DNA of 16,274 bases from Phoronis ovalis (Eukaryota; Phoronida; Phoronidae). Location of the stretch: the NCBI GenBank assembly GCA_028565635.1, contig JAOXYB010024191.1:1-16274 (forward strand). The letters run 5' to 3'. A program made the translations under genes and the position numbers. Every line of letters starts with the position of its first letter. The first letter of the stretch is position 1. The notes beneath the pieces are model-generated. The model was given only the letters and a program-made list of their open reading frames with translations. It had not been told where the DNA came from and ran no database searches. Below are positions 1 through 8,685 of this stretch, piece by piece.

Positions 1-205
1 CTTTGACCTTCAAATGACCTTTTGACCTCAAGGTCAACAATGGCCTACCCCAGGGATGCCATACATCAAGTATCAAGCTCCTAGCTGTAACCGTCTTCGA
101 GATATAGCTTGCTGAAAATTGGAAGAAAAAGAAAAGAAAAAGAAAAAAGAAGAAGAAAGAAATCGTACAAAACCAATAGGCTTGCTCCCTCATAGGAGCA
201 ACCCT
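1..205. repeat. Dispersed-repeat fragment with TGACCT motifs, purine tract and hairpin
   Basis: The stretch begins with four TGACCT/AGGTCA half-sites in 36 bp (4-9, 15-20, 23-28 and 31-36). An A/G-only tract follows at about 121-161, then a perfect 7-bp stem (TTGCTCC at 182-188, GGAGCAA at 195-201, 6-nt loop). The patchwork looks like the 3' part of a dispersed invertebrate repeat. The family is not identified, and the 5' end lies outside the window. Confidence 0.4.
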
Positions 206-368
206 AATTATTATTTCGTTAAACTACAAATAAGCAAAGTCAACATATACTGGAAAACCTTAATAACTAGGACACTTTTCCTGTAGGCATGTTACCGCCC
301 CCTTAATGTTGCAATTATTATTAATATATACGACAGTCGCGCATAATTTGCCAAACTATTGATCTGTT

Positions 369-374
369 TATAAA
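369..374 (+). promoter_or_regulatory. Possible TATA box of the mucin-like gene
   Basis: TATAAA lies 35 bp before the ATG at 409 and 77 bp before the ATG at 451. If it is used, transcription would start near 400, skipping the weak ATG at 401 and leaving a very short leader for 409. Such motifs are common by chance in AT-rich DNA, and a non-coding exon further upstream is not excluded. Confidence 0.25.
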
Positions 375-408
375 CCATTCAATTATACGTATACATGTAA
401 ATGCAAAG

Positions 409-489
409 ATGGCGTTACATGTACAGGTGCGAATATCAAGGTGTTCAAACATGATGATGTATTATTTTAGTTGGACATTTATTTTTATG
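409..489 (+). CDS. Mucin-like gene, exon 1: start codon and first part of signal peptide
   Basis: The ATG at 409 has a strong Kozak context (A at -3, G at +4) and is in frame with a run of three ATGs at 451, 454 and 457. Starting at 409 gives an Arg-containing n-region before the hydrophobic core YYFSWTFIFM. Starting at 451 gives a shorter signal peptide of about 19 residues. The donor is ATG|GTAAGT at 490. The exon ends in phase 0 and joins IAIVTA in the next exon to complete the hydrophobic core. An out-of-frame ATG at 401 has a weak context. Confidence 0.6.
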
Positions 490-3400
490 GTAAGTCTTTC
501 TAATCATTAAAAAAATATATTACATGCTTTTATACCCTATTGAATACCTGTTCTGATCAAATGCTATTTTACAAATGTTTTATAATAAATCTTTACTGTC
601 GCGAAATGTCGTCTGTGGTCACCTATCTGATTATATGACTAAATTCATTTGAAGGATATGAAACGGTTTTACGACAATCATTCCTTTATTTATGTTCCAG
701 TATTATCCTGTAAATTATTTAACATATTTTTGTACTAACACTGTATACACTAAGAAGCTCTTGAAAGCGTTTCAAACTTCTACTTGTAGTTGTTAACTGG
801 GACTACGCAACTAGAATCCCAAATGACAGCGACACGTTAACTCTGTTATAATGCACACCATAAAAATACAATAGATTAATTCTACTCATCAGACACGACT
901 TAATTTCTCTTCATTAAATATTTTATATGTGTACTGGCGTAATTAATAATATGAAATACATGTAGCCTTTAAAAACAAACAGTGAAATCATTTCCGAAGT
1001 GTTTGGTATTTTACTTTTAACAGACGTCGGTCAGGGACGACAAATTGCTTTATAAAAGTATTGGACCGTATTCTGTTTTTTTCAATGATAAAATAGTACA
1101 ATATACAAGAAAATATTCTAATACAAAGCCAATTAATGCGTGATATATTCCCTGTGACTATTATAGTTATAATAGATCCCGTAATAGCCCCAGACTTCAA
1201 GTTTATGCATCTGCTACCAACAAAAGGACACAGCTCATCTTGTTCAAAAATAGGAATTACAAAAAACTTTGCTATTTCCTTTATTCGTAAGACAGGTAAA
1301 TGCTTGGAAATTCTTTGAACACTTTCCGAACACTTAAAATGAGTCTAAAATCATTCGTCCCCTATATGGGACTGCGACAACAAATGATACCTAGAAACGG
1401 TAAAATCTATAGCTTTAGTAATTCTAGTATACTTTTTTAATTTGTTTTATTATTGAATGACGTATATGCATATTATCGACCCCATTATTAAATACCATAA
1501 CACTTATAAGTTACCCTCATATATATGCATCGATTGTGATAATTTTAAATTTATGAGGGTATGTGTTTTTATAACTCTTTATGGATTTTTTAAATTCACT
1601 TGAATTGACAGCTTGGTTATTCATAGCTGATATTTAGCATGCGTCTTTGACGATAATACTGTAACAGTTAGATTAGCAGAATATTATTTTTTAAAACTGG
1701 ACGAAATATCCAACGGCTGTAAAAGGATTTTAAAAATAGCTCATGGGAGTTACATAATCAACACAAGTGTTTAGTTCTTACAAATCGCAGCCATAGTTGA
1801 AGCCTTCTTGTAACAAAAAGTTGTTGGCATGACATACCACAAAGGTGTGCCGATTTTCTAAGCTGATACATTCAATATTTATACTCTGGAGAATAGCGTG
1901 CGCACGCAAACACTTTGCAAATAAAAAATGATTTAAGATTATTGGAAACACAAAATATGAAATATATATGTAAAATGTCAATGCTTCGAACTAATGCCAC
2001 GTGTAATGTGAAATTTGGTTCATATGGCAATAGCTTTCTTCATTATTTTTTTTTTTCAATTTTGAGTTACTTGTGATAAAAGAATATTTTTTAAACAATC
2101 TCTTTTAATATATGAGCTTAGTAAATTCTAGACAGCAAGTTCGAATTACTTCATGGAAAAAATGGTACATTGGTGACATATAGTAAATTAATTAGAATTC
2201 TACGAATATCGTGAGTAAATAATGTTAGCGTTATATTTTGATAGGTCATCGCTCTGAATTTTCAATAATCTTCTAAATAACATGAGAATATTTGATCCAT
2301 AGCTATGAATTATTCTGAATGCAAATAAAAGAAAACGCATGAAAACATTTAGATATCTGAGCATTTCTCAGAAACTGATCAATAGTTATAAATAAACTTT
2401 TAATATAGTCACTAACGTTTTATTCAAATATTCATTAGAGCTCCAGGCAATATTCTTTGAATAGAACTTTTCTTACTTGAGTTTGAAATCACTTAAAATA
2501 TATATAGTCAGCTGAGCTTGATAAATAAATAGTATAGATTGACGTAAACATATTTTAAATAAAATAGCTGCTTGAAAGCCAGCGCATTCTAAATCTTGCA
2601 AATCAAAAGTTATGTGATCGGCGTCAAAATATGTTTTTGCCATTGTCGTTTTCGGAAATTCGCAGCGTATTTAAATTTTTCTCGTTGTTTATTTGTTTTT
2701 GGATAATTGGTGTTCTGTGGTTATATTAAATGAAGCTTGTGAGCAATTTTTCTACGGGAATAAAGTTACCCCCGTGAGACATGAGATACAATAGTATTTC
2801 AATTTATTGATATATTTGTACGTATTATTTCTGGAAAAGTATAATTTGCCTGTGAGATTTACTCATTAATGTTTCATGTTCATTAATCAATACTTTCTCA
2901 TACACAATGTATATCTATAATTATAACTTCACAATAATTTGTCATGTACCATGCATGTATTCTCATGCTGGCGATCTGAGAACTTTTGCAATTACATTGT
3001 TTTGCATTGATACACGGTTTGTTTTGCCGACACTTTGTACCGTATGCCGGTGTTGTTTCTGATGTCACGTGTACATCCAATTGTCACTGGTAACATGCAA
3101 TTATTACATAACTTATCCCACCAGAAAAATTATCTAGTAGGAATCAAATTAGAAGAATATAATTTCCAGTAAATTTTGATTGCTGGCATTAACTCCAACA
3201 TTTTTTTTAATTAAAGATTAAAGTCGTGCCACTGACAATACTCATAGTTTTGCCAAACGTCAAATAATTCCGTTAAATTTAGTTACATCTGGCTATAATA
3301 AAACATTGATATTCAACTTTCCTTTTTCAAACCAGAACAAGAATAAATGCTAGTTTAAAGGATGAAAAGATAAAAATATAAGTATAAAGTTTTGTAACAA

Positions 3401-6251
3401 TATATATAGTCATATTCTGAGGTAAGACTACGGCGACATCTGTGGAGTCCTTATGACACACACAGGATCTTATGTAAAGAAGACAGAATGAGTGATCAGC
3501 TAGCGCGTACTGTTGTAGTATGTAATCAGTCTGTTCGATTTTACAGATAGCGATTGTAACTGCACTAAATGATACCAATACAGAAACAACGACACCACCT
3601 TTAACTACATCTCCATCATCAACAGAATCAGCTCCAACAACAACGACGGCGGTGGCACCGTCATCAGCAACAGCTCAACTAGGTGCTGAAACGGTCATAA
3701 TAGGTGGATTCCGGCTGTGGCATATAGTGGGACTCGTGGCAGTAGGCATCCTGGTTGTAGGTAAGCAATTATTGGACTGTATCTAATATAAGTGCGGCAA
3801 CAAGATGAACAGGAAAGTGTTGTGCTCTTGTACTATGTTTTTGTACCCTGTACATGAATTATAACTTGCCTCAGTTATGTACTCAAGGTCTGTATACATT
3901 TTGAGTGATGTTTTCCTATATTTTGTATGCCTATTCTATAGAAGCTCATTTAGTTCACTCACTTTTAAACTAATAATATGATATGACTACACGATTTTCC
4001 TCTGTACGTTTCCTTCGCTGATGGAATATCATAAGCAACGATACTGCCTAGTTTATTGTATAAAGCAGTGTATTGTTTATTGTATAAAGCAGTAAACAGT
4101 TAATAATAAACCGCCACAATGTATAAAAGCAACTTTCTAACTTTTGCATATAAGTATGTGTGATTTACGTACATGATTTTAGAGTGGTATTCAGATTTCT
4201 TTCCACATTATTCACCATAGTGTTCAAATTGGTCTATATCTCCCTAGTTGTCATATTATGTTGCTGTATTGACTGTCGTATACCAAGAAACAAAGAAGAA
4301 GTCGATGCTAACTATGAGAAAAGGAAACTGAATACAAAGTATGAAAGGGAACTGAATAAGATTTCATTGACACACGTCCAAGTTCCAGAAGGTAATGTAA
4401 CATTTTAACACTATGTTGATTACGCGCAGTTTTCCCGGCTAGGCAGGGGTCAATTTTAATTATGTTCTAAATGGATTAAGCGATGTAATATACGTTTTGA
4501 CGTAACAAACAATTATAAAATACTTTTAATTCTCTTTTTATGAAAAATATTTTCAGTTGGCCCTATAATTCCCTGAGATTAAAAAACTAATTTTACTCAT
4601 ACTGTTTTCTTACAATTATATAAAGCAACAAACGCAAAGTTCGTTTAATAGCCTGTTCTTCCAATTAATAATATCTGAAGAGTTTCGAGAAGTCAGTGAT
4701 CTGTAGAAGACAAAACCAAATTTTCAATGACGTACAATTCACGTGGGTATGGGGATAAATTTAAAGTTGATATCAAACAAAATTTATTCAATTTGTTTTT
4801 TTTACAAGATCTACCACAAGTTCATTACTTAAAGTTGAATTCCATGCACCTTTCGTTATAAATGATATATAAACATATTTTCCTAAATCAATCTACTATA
4901 ACTGTAATTCGCGAAATGATAAATTTTATTCATAAAGTATTAGCCTCATGAGAAAAAACAGTCAGAAAACTTGGAAACAATAACACATTTTGCAAATAAA
5001 TGGCGCTTGTTTACAATAAGTAATTAGTTTTACCATTTATGACCTCGTATTTTCCAGAGGTAAAGTGATATGTGACTATAAGTAATCTATGAGGAGTTAT
5101 TTAACAATATGTTGTAAAATTCATAGAAGTGACCAGTATATTGCGAAACTTGGTGGGAACCCAAAAACTTATTTTGTGTGACAAGCAGACTTGGTTAACA
5201 TTCTGCCGCGGTACATGTTTGCACTACCGATGTTTGATACCGATCCACTGCTATAGTAACATAAATCGTTACAAAAGGTTCAAACCGTTGCTCGAAAAAA
5301 ATACCCGGTACAAACGAAAATATTTTCGTGCTGGCACAACCACCAAAATATTTAGGGAAATCATCCAATCACTAATGAAACAAAATTGTACTGCCTCAAA
5401 TAATCCCAACAAATTTGTCAAATTGAACTTTTAAAAAAACTAAAATTTATACCAATTGCTCTCTTATTTAGTCCTCTTTCCAATTAAAACAACCAAAAAT
5501 CCAGCGCAAAGAAAACTTGATATATATCAGATACAAAACTACATTCTGACCTTTCGGCCAAACCATAACACATGCAATGTCATTGCGTCCTTATGCCGTT
5601 TGTAAAAGAGTTAATTTTTTTCCAGCTTCTTCTCAACCAAGTGGCCCATCTGGGAGACAAACTCAAGAATTTGCTTCAATATGGGCAGCAGATAATGCAG
5701 CCTATGACCCAGAACAACCAGGTAAGTATATCTACTCTTCATGTAGTTGTGAACAAAAAAAGTAAAAACTTCAAGTGCTGTATTCACTTTGCGGTCGTGT
5801 AGAATGCATTTGAAATTTGTGTGCCAAAATCTGCCAACGTAAAAGTGTGTTGCGTATAGTGTCTCTACGATAAAATCTGTTTAATTACTGCAGTAATATT
5901 ACTTTTTTTATGTATAAAAGATCCCTGTAAAAATGTTCATATCCACCTATAGTTTGGATCAACCTGATCTACCGTTTAGGCAAACTGAGCAAAGATCCAA
6001 TGCTGAAACGATTTAAAATTTCCTTTCATACAATCAAGAGACGTTCGTACCTGTGTGCTACAGTGTACTTATTTTTAGTAGTTTTAGTCATTGATTGCAA
6101 TATAAAGAAACCTGAAATACCGACAAGCAAGATGTATTTGCTTTATAGTTAACTGAAATTTTGCCATGTGACACCGTGCTCAGTGAAAAATATCATACGG
6201 TTAGCACTTTTACTTGTAGGTTCTTCAAGTCGCTTCAATCAGAATGCGTAA
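409..6251 (+). CDS. Novel mucin-like single-pass membrane protein, five exons (gene span)
   Basis: The join of 409-489, 3547-3760, 4248-4391, 5626-5721 and 6220-6251 gives 188 codons plus TAA. Every intron is GT-AG and the phases fit (0, 1, 1, 1). The predicted protein has a signal peptide (about residues 1-33, cleavage after VTA). A Thr/Ser/Pro-rich ectodomain follows (34 to about 85; residues 34-77 hold 14 Thr, 6 Ser and 5 Pro), with an N-glycosylation sequon NDT at 35-37. One transmembrane helix lies at about 86-106 and ends in CCCIDC, a plausible palmitoylation cluster. The cytoplasmic tail of about 80 residues has a Lys/Glu-rich helical stretch (about 114-138) and a Ser/Gly/Pro/Gln segment. 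This layout suggests a type I plasma-membrane sialomucin-like or adaptor protein. I do not recognise the family and assign no function. The first three junctions are the better supported; the last exon is less certain. Confidence 0.66.
490..3546 (+). other. Intron 1 of the mucin-like gene, about 3.1 kb, no further gene seen
   Basis: This is strongly AT-rich DNA with stop codons in all frames. Its few 60-70 codon open frames lack splice signals, codon bias or recognisable motifs. The only notable structure is a perfect 10-bp inverted repeat (TACCCTCATA at 1512-1521, TATGAGGGTA at 1552-1561). No transposon ends or RNA genes were recognised. Confidence 0.5.
3547..3760 (+). CDS. Mucin-like gene, exon 2: Thr/Ser/Pro-rich ectodomain and start of TM helix
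   Basis: The acceptor is TTTTACAG at 3546 and the donor is GTAG|GTAAGC at 3761. The 214 nt exon encodes 71 residues plus one base. It opens with the end of the signal peptide (IAIVTA), then LNDTNTE and runs of Thr, Ser and Pro. It ends in the hydrophobic stretch LWHIVGLVAVGILVV. The base composition is visibly less AT-rich than the flanking introns. Confidence 0.75.
4051..4093. repeat. Short tandem duplication, 24 bp period
   Basis: GTTTATTGTATAAAGCAGT occurs at 4051-4069 and again at 4075-4093, separated by GTATT, inside intron 2 of the mucin-like gene. It looks like a simple local duplication. Confidence 0.7.
4248..4391 (+). CDS. Mucin-like gene, exon 3: end of TM helix, Cys cluster, charged juxtamembrane tail
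   Basis: The acceptor TATATCTCCCTAG at 4247 has a good pyrimidine tract. The donor is CAGAAG|GTAATG at 4392. Phase 1 in and phase 1 out. It encodes VILCCCIDCRIPRNK followed by a Lys/Glu/Asn/Tyr-rich stretch with YEKRKLNTKYERELNK. The open frame continues upstream to about 4160, so acceptors at 4154 or 4184 would also keep frame. The 4247 acceptor gives one TM helix of normal length and is preferred. Confidence 0.68.
4392..5625 (+). other. Intron 3 of the mucin-like gene, contains an unusually long open frame
   Basis: This 1.2 kb is mostly AT-rich non-coding sequence. It includes a 110-codon plus-strand open frame at 5105-5434 that encodes a basic, Cys-containing peptide. The frame has a phase-compatible but weak acceptor (ATTCATAG at 5126). 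I see no domain in it and do not call it a gene. Confidence 0.45.
5626..5721 (+). CDS. Mucin-like gene, exon 4: Ser/Gly/Pro/Gln cytoplasmic tail segment
   Basis: The acceptor is TTAATTTTTTTCCAG at 5625 and the donor is CCAG|GTAAGTATA at 5722, both close to consensus. The exon is 96 nt, phase 1 at both ends. It encodes SSQPSGPSGRQTQEF followed by ASIWAADNAAYDPEQP. It has no membrane segment and no domain I can name. Skipping it would keep the frame because it is symmetric. Confidence 0.72.
5722..6219 (+). other. Intron 4 of the mucin-like gene, with an alternative last-exon candidate
   Basis: AT-rich sequence lies between the strong donor at 5722 and the acceptor at 6219. Inside it, an acceptor-like CCGTTTAG at 5979 opens a frame in the right phase that runs to TAA at 6150-6152. 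It is listed as a candidate alternative exon under findings, not as a gene. Confidence 0.4.
6220..6251 (+). CDS. Mucin-like gene, exon 5: last coding exon and stop
   Basis: The acceptor AGCACTTTTACTTGTAG at 6219 has a good pyrimidine tract. In the required phase the exon reads GSSSRFNQNA then TAA at 6249-6251. The short, polar Ser/Asn/Gln end matches the preceding tail in character. The exon is only 32 coding bases, so the support is the splice site, phase and composition. An alternative phase-compatible last exon starts at 5980. Confidence 0.52.
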
Positions 6252-6820
6252 TGCAGTGTACAGTTCAAATACTAGATAGCTTGCATTTTGATGCTTAGCG
6301 TTTCTTCCTCATTATTATTCACCTGCTTGAATTGATTTGAATTCGCATTAGTTTTATTATGGTATTATCTACTTTAATAGAAATTTAAAAATAACATCTA
6401 CGACAGTAAGGCCGTAACATCTATGGGTTCGAAAATTTTTTAGAATCAATGTTAATTTCGCCTAAGGAAAACTAAGAGGAAGATCTCCAGTGACTGGAGG
6501 AAATTTCTCGTGGCGAAGCGCTAAGTTGACTGTTTTATAAGAATGACCATTTTTTTACCATTAAAAATTAATTGTAATCATTACCATTTGTGTTGTACCT
6601 GTTTTTTTATTTCATACACCTAGCAATGATACAATAATGATTTTATTGATTTTAAAGATATGACTAAATTACAGTTTCTGTTAGATCATAGGCCAACACA
6701 ACTGGCAAAATTTATTAAGCAAGCTTACAATTTGCGATGTAAATTACTTTATAAATAATGTATTTGTCTTTGTGCAAAGCTATTTTTCACCTGTTCTTGT
6801 TTATAATTTCTACTGTTCAA

Positions 6821-6910
6821 AGTGACAAATAAGCCCATTCGGGCTGGGTAAATGTATATACTGATTAATTGTACATTTGTTTAAAAACTGTTTGTACATT
6901 ACTTGTCACT
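6821..6910 (+). repeat. Imperfect 12-bp stem enclosing a small hairpin
   Basis: AGTGACAAATAA at 6821-6832 pairs with TTACTTGTCACT at 6899-6910, with one G-T position. Inside it, AGCCC at 6832-6836 pairs with GGGCT at 6841-6845 around ATTC. TGTACATT occurs twice (6870-6877 and 6893-6900). The AATAAA and an ATAC microsatellite follow directly. It may be a 3' UTR structure or the 3' end of a SINE/LINE-like repeat. Confidence 0.5.
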
Positions 6911-6912
6911 AT

Positions 6913-6918
6913 AATAAA
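6913..6918 (+). terminator. Candidate poly(A) signal AATAAA, plus strand
   Basis: This canonical hexamer lies 662 bp after the stop of the mucin-like gene, and I noticed no other canonical AATAAA between that stop and it. It could equally belong to a retroelement tail, because a short ATAC repeat (about 6923-6942) follows it. Confidence 0.35.
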
Positions 6919-6922
6919 CGAA

Positions 6923-6942
6923 TATACATACATACATACATA
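6923..6942. repeat. ATAC microsatellite
   Basis: There are about five tandem ATAC/CATA units directly after the AATAAA at 6913. A short tandem repeat after a structured tail is typical of 3' ends of some non-LTR retroelements, but no coding remnant of one is visible nearby. Confidence 0.7.
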
Positions 6943-6944
6943 TA

Positions 6945-7700
6945 AATGACACATTGCAGCTATTGTGCATTCATTCCAGATTAACCATATACCATTTGCA
7001 TGTAAACTATAACGCTTCCCTAGACTCTAGCCATACATAAAATAATCATTTTTATACACTTATTACAATAATACTTATCAGACTGAAAAGGGGAACATTA
7101 GTTTCATTAGCTTAGTTTAGTCATAAAATACTGACTCTAACCAAATATGTCAAAATAGAAATTGGTCAATTTATATCTACATGTATACCTTATTTAACAT
7201 GTATTATTTTTTGCCACAAAATCCAATGTTCCCTCTTTGAAATACACAAATAAATTGCCCTGATATAAAATATGAAGCATTGATCTTTTACTGCGCGCCT
7301 GCATAAAAAACAATAGAGTAATAGTCAGAACCTACATGAAATAAAACGCATTATAAAAATATTTGAAACCAAGCACTAGAAAATCAAACACCAAGCTCAA
7401 CATTTAAAAGTAGAAGAAAGATACGAACACAAAACTAAAGTATGCATACAATTACATTATAATACAAGTATCTACTTATAAATTTGTTTTACGAAATGAC
7501 GCCATCATTTCATATGAAATAAGAAAATATATATGAATACTTTTGTCAGTATTATATCGACCGTGAGATTTAAGAAAGTTAGATAAAAACAGTACTGATG
7601 GTTTAATATGTAGAAAGACTAGTATGTCATTTTAAATATTGGTTATATTCCGAAATGTGACATCATGCACACTCTTAAAATGGTTTCACAGTATCTTAAT
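6945..7700. other. Intergenic AT-rich stretch, nothing recognised
   Basis: This lies between the possible poly(A) site of the plus gene and the orphan exon-like segment at 7709-7795. No open frame with splice signals, no repeat copy of other parts of the window and no RNA gene was seen. Confidence 0.5.
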
Positions 7701-7708
7701 ATCCAATC

Positions 7709-7795
7709 CTAAATGAAGAGGTAGTGTTCATCACTTTTACCTATTTCATCAAGTGAACCGAGATTCTTCCCATCATAGTCCTTTTTGATGAGAAT
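7709..7795 (-). other. Orphan exon-like segment (possible terminal or internal exon)
   Basis: On the minus strand a strong acceptor (long pyrimidine tract ending TATGCAG at 7796) opens a frame reading ILIKKDYDGKNLGSLDEI. It then either meets a good donor (ATAG|GTAAAAGT at 7740) or continues to TAG at 7709-7711. The peptide is hydrophilic and plausible, but I recognise no family. It lies 690 bp beyond the natural ABCB stop. It may be an alternative last exon, the end of another gene or chance. Confidence 0.3.
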
Positions 7796-7901
7796 CTGCA
7801 TACAAGAAAAAATAAATGAAAGTCATCTATATGACAGAAAATAGGTAATCAATACCGGGGGTTCAGGCAGCAGCAGAAGCAGCTCAGATCTAACCTTCTA
7901 G

Positions 7902-7973
7902 TACGTGAGAATGGATAACATGTATGTGCGTGCACAATACGTGAGAATGGATAATATGTATGTGCGTGCACAA
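7902..7973. repeat. Tandem duplication of a 36-bp unit
   Basis: There are two adjacent 36-bp units (7902-7937 and 7938-7973) that differ at one position (C/T). Each starts TACGTGAGAATGG and ends GTGCGTGCACAA. The near identity implies a recent local duplication. Confidence 0.85.
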
Positions 7974-8215
7974 AGTGCCATGTGCAGAGACAGCAGCTAG
8001 AATTCTTCTGTTAATATATTGAGAAGTGGATATCTTATGGTTGTAGTAACCATGATTAAAGAGGCCGGTCTATGTGACTGGACATTTGAAATCCAGACTT
8101 TTTGTTTTCTAACATTACGTAGAAATACGAACAGGAAGTGAGAACTTTTTTCAACAGGTGGATTCCAGTGGAAATTACAGAGATCTAGATAGGTGGCTTA
8201 ATTTTAGCCAGTGTT
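7974..8215. other. 3' flank of the ABCB gene, no gene seen
   Basis: This is non-coding sequence between the 36-bp tandem duplication and the interspersed repeat at 8216. Together with 8275-8479 it may include an ABCB 3' UTR. No motif was recognised. Confidence 0.4.
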
Positions 8216-8274
8216 TCAGCTGATAGGGTGAGTAATCTTTGAGTTAAGAGGAGAGATAGGATAACATAATATTC
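8216..8274. repeat. Interspersed repeat, copy 1 (partner at 9081-9134)
   Basis: It shares TCAGCTGATAG, then AATCTTTGAGTTAAGAGG and AGAGATAGGATAAC with 9081-9134. There is a 6-base insertion (8227-8232), a one-base gap and one A/G difference. It lies in the 3' flank of the ABCB gene. Confidence 0.8.
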
Positions 8275-8479
8275 CAGGAGTGCACAACTTTGGTTAAAAT
8301 TTATACACAGCTGAGTGCAAAATTATTACCGATGCAAGAAATTATTAATTTCAATTAAATACCCTGCTGATATAAAGTATCTAAAAATTCCGAATTTATA
8401 CATTCGTATCTATAGTGTTGCTACTCCAAGTTAAGTACACTATTTTGCATTTAGAAACAATGTTATGGTATTCTCTGTA

Positions 8480-8485
8480 TTTATT
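8480..8485 (-). terminator. Possible poly(A) signal overlapping the ABCB stop
   Basis: AATAAA on the minus strand begins at the last base of the TAA stop. If it is used, the 3' UTR would be only about 20-30 nt. No other canonical hexamer was noticed in the next few hundred bases on that strand, so the true end is uncertain. Confidence 0.25.
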
Positions 8486-8685
8486 TATCTTTGCGTTAAC
8501 TGTGCATTATTTAGTTTGTAATAAAACCCTTGCTTAGACAATAGATGGTTATGAGTTCCCAATTCCGCGACTTGTCCACGATGAATGACAGCAATTTTAT
8601 CTGCATTTCTAATTGTTGACAGACGGTGGGCAATCACAATGGATGTACGTCCTTCTTGAGCTCTTTCCAGTGCTTCCTGTACGAT
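8485..8685 (-). CDS. ABCB last exon: H-loop and C-terminus
   Basis: The acceptor is TTGTTTATAG at 8686. There are 66 codons plus TAA at 8485-8487. It starts [15 protein letters not shown], has the H-loop His in IVIAHRLST (residue 20), and ends [12 protein letters not shown], a normal end for the family. Confidence 0.95.
   Translation of the reverse strand: MVQEALERAQEGRTSIVIAHRLSTIRNADKIAVIHRGQVAELGTHNHLLSKQGFYYKLNNAQLTQR

Larger units (their letters stand above)
6252..6940 (+). other. Probable 3' UTR of the mucin-like gene
   Basis: The stretch from the TAA at 6251 to the AATAAA at 6913-6918 has no coding character. It contains a short perfect inverted repeat at 6485-6499 (CTCCA, 5-nt loop, TGGAG) and a larger stem at 6821-6910 just before the poly(A) signal. 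The extent of the UTR is inferred only from the signal. Confidence 0.35.

Noticed and set aside
988-1318. Overlapping 60-70 codon open frames on both strands
   Set aside because: No codon bias, splice signals or recognisable motif. Such lengths are expected by chance in several kilobases of DNA.
1778-3578. Minus-strand open frames at 1778-1981, 2898-3080 and 3327-3578
   Set aside because: They lie in intron 1 or opposite exon 2 of the plus gene, have no splice context and encode low-complexity peptides.
4155-4247. Longer exon 3 using acceptors at 4154 or 4184, giving a second TM helix
   Set aside because: Both keep frame, but the splice sites are weaker and the product would have two crowded hydrophobic stretches. 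The 4247 acceptor has a better pyrimidine tract and yields one helix of normal length.
5921-5951. Another possible last exon of the plus gene after ATAAAAG, reading DPCKNVHIHL then stop
   Set aside because: The tail is phase-compatible, but the acceptor context is poorer than at 6219 and the peptide is unlike the preceding tail.
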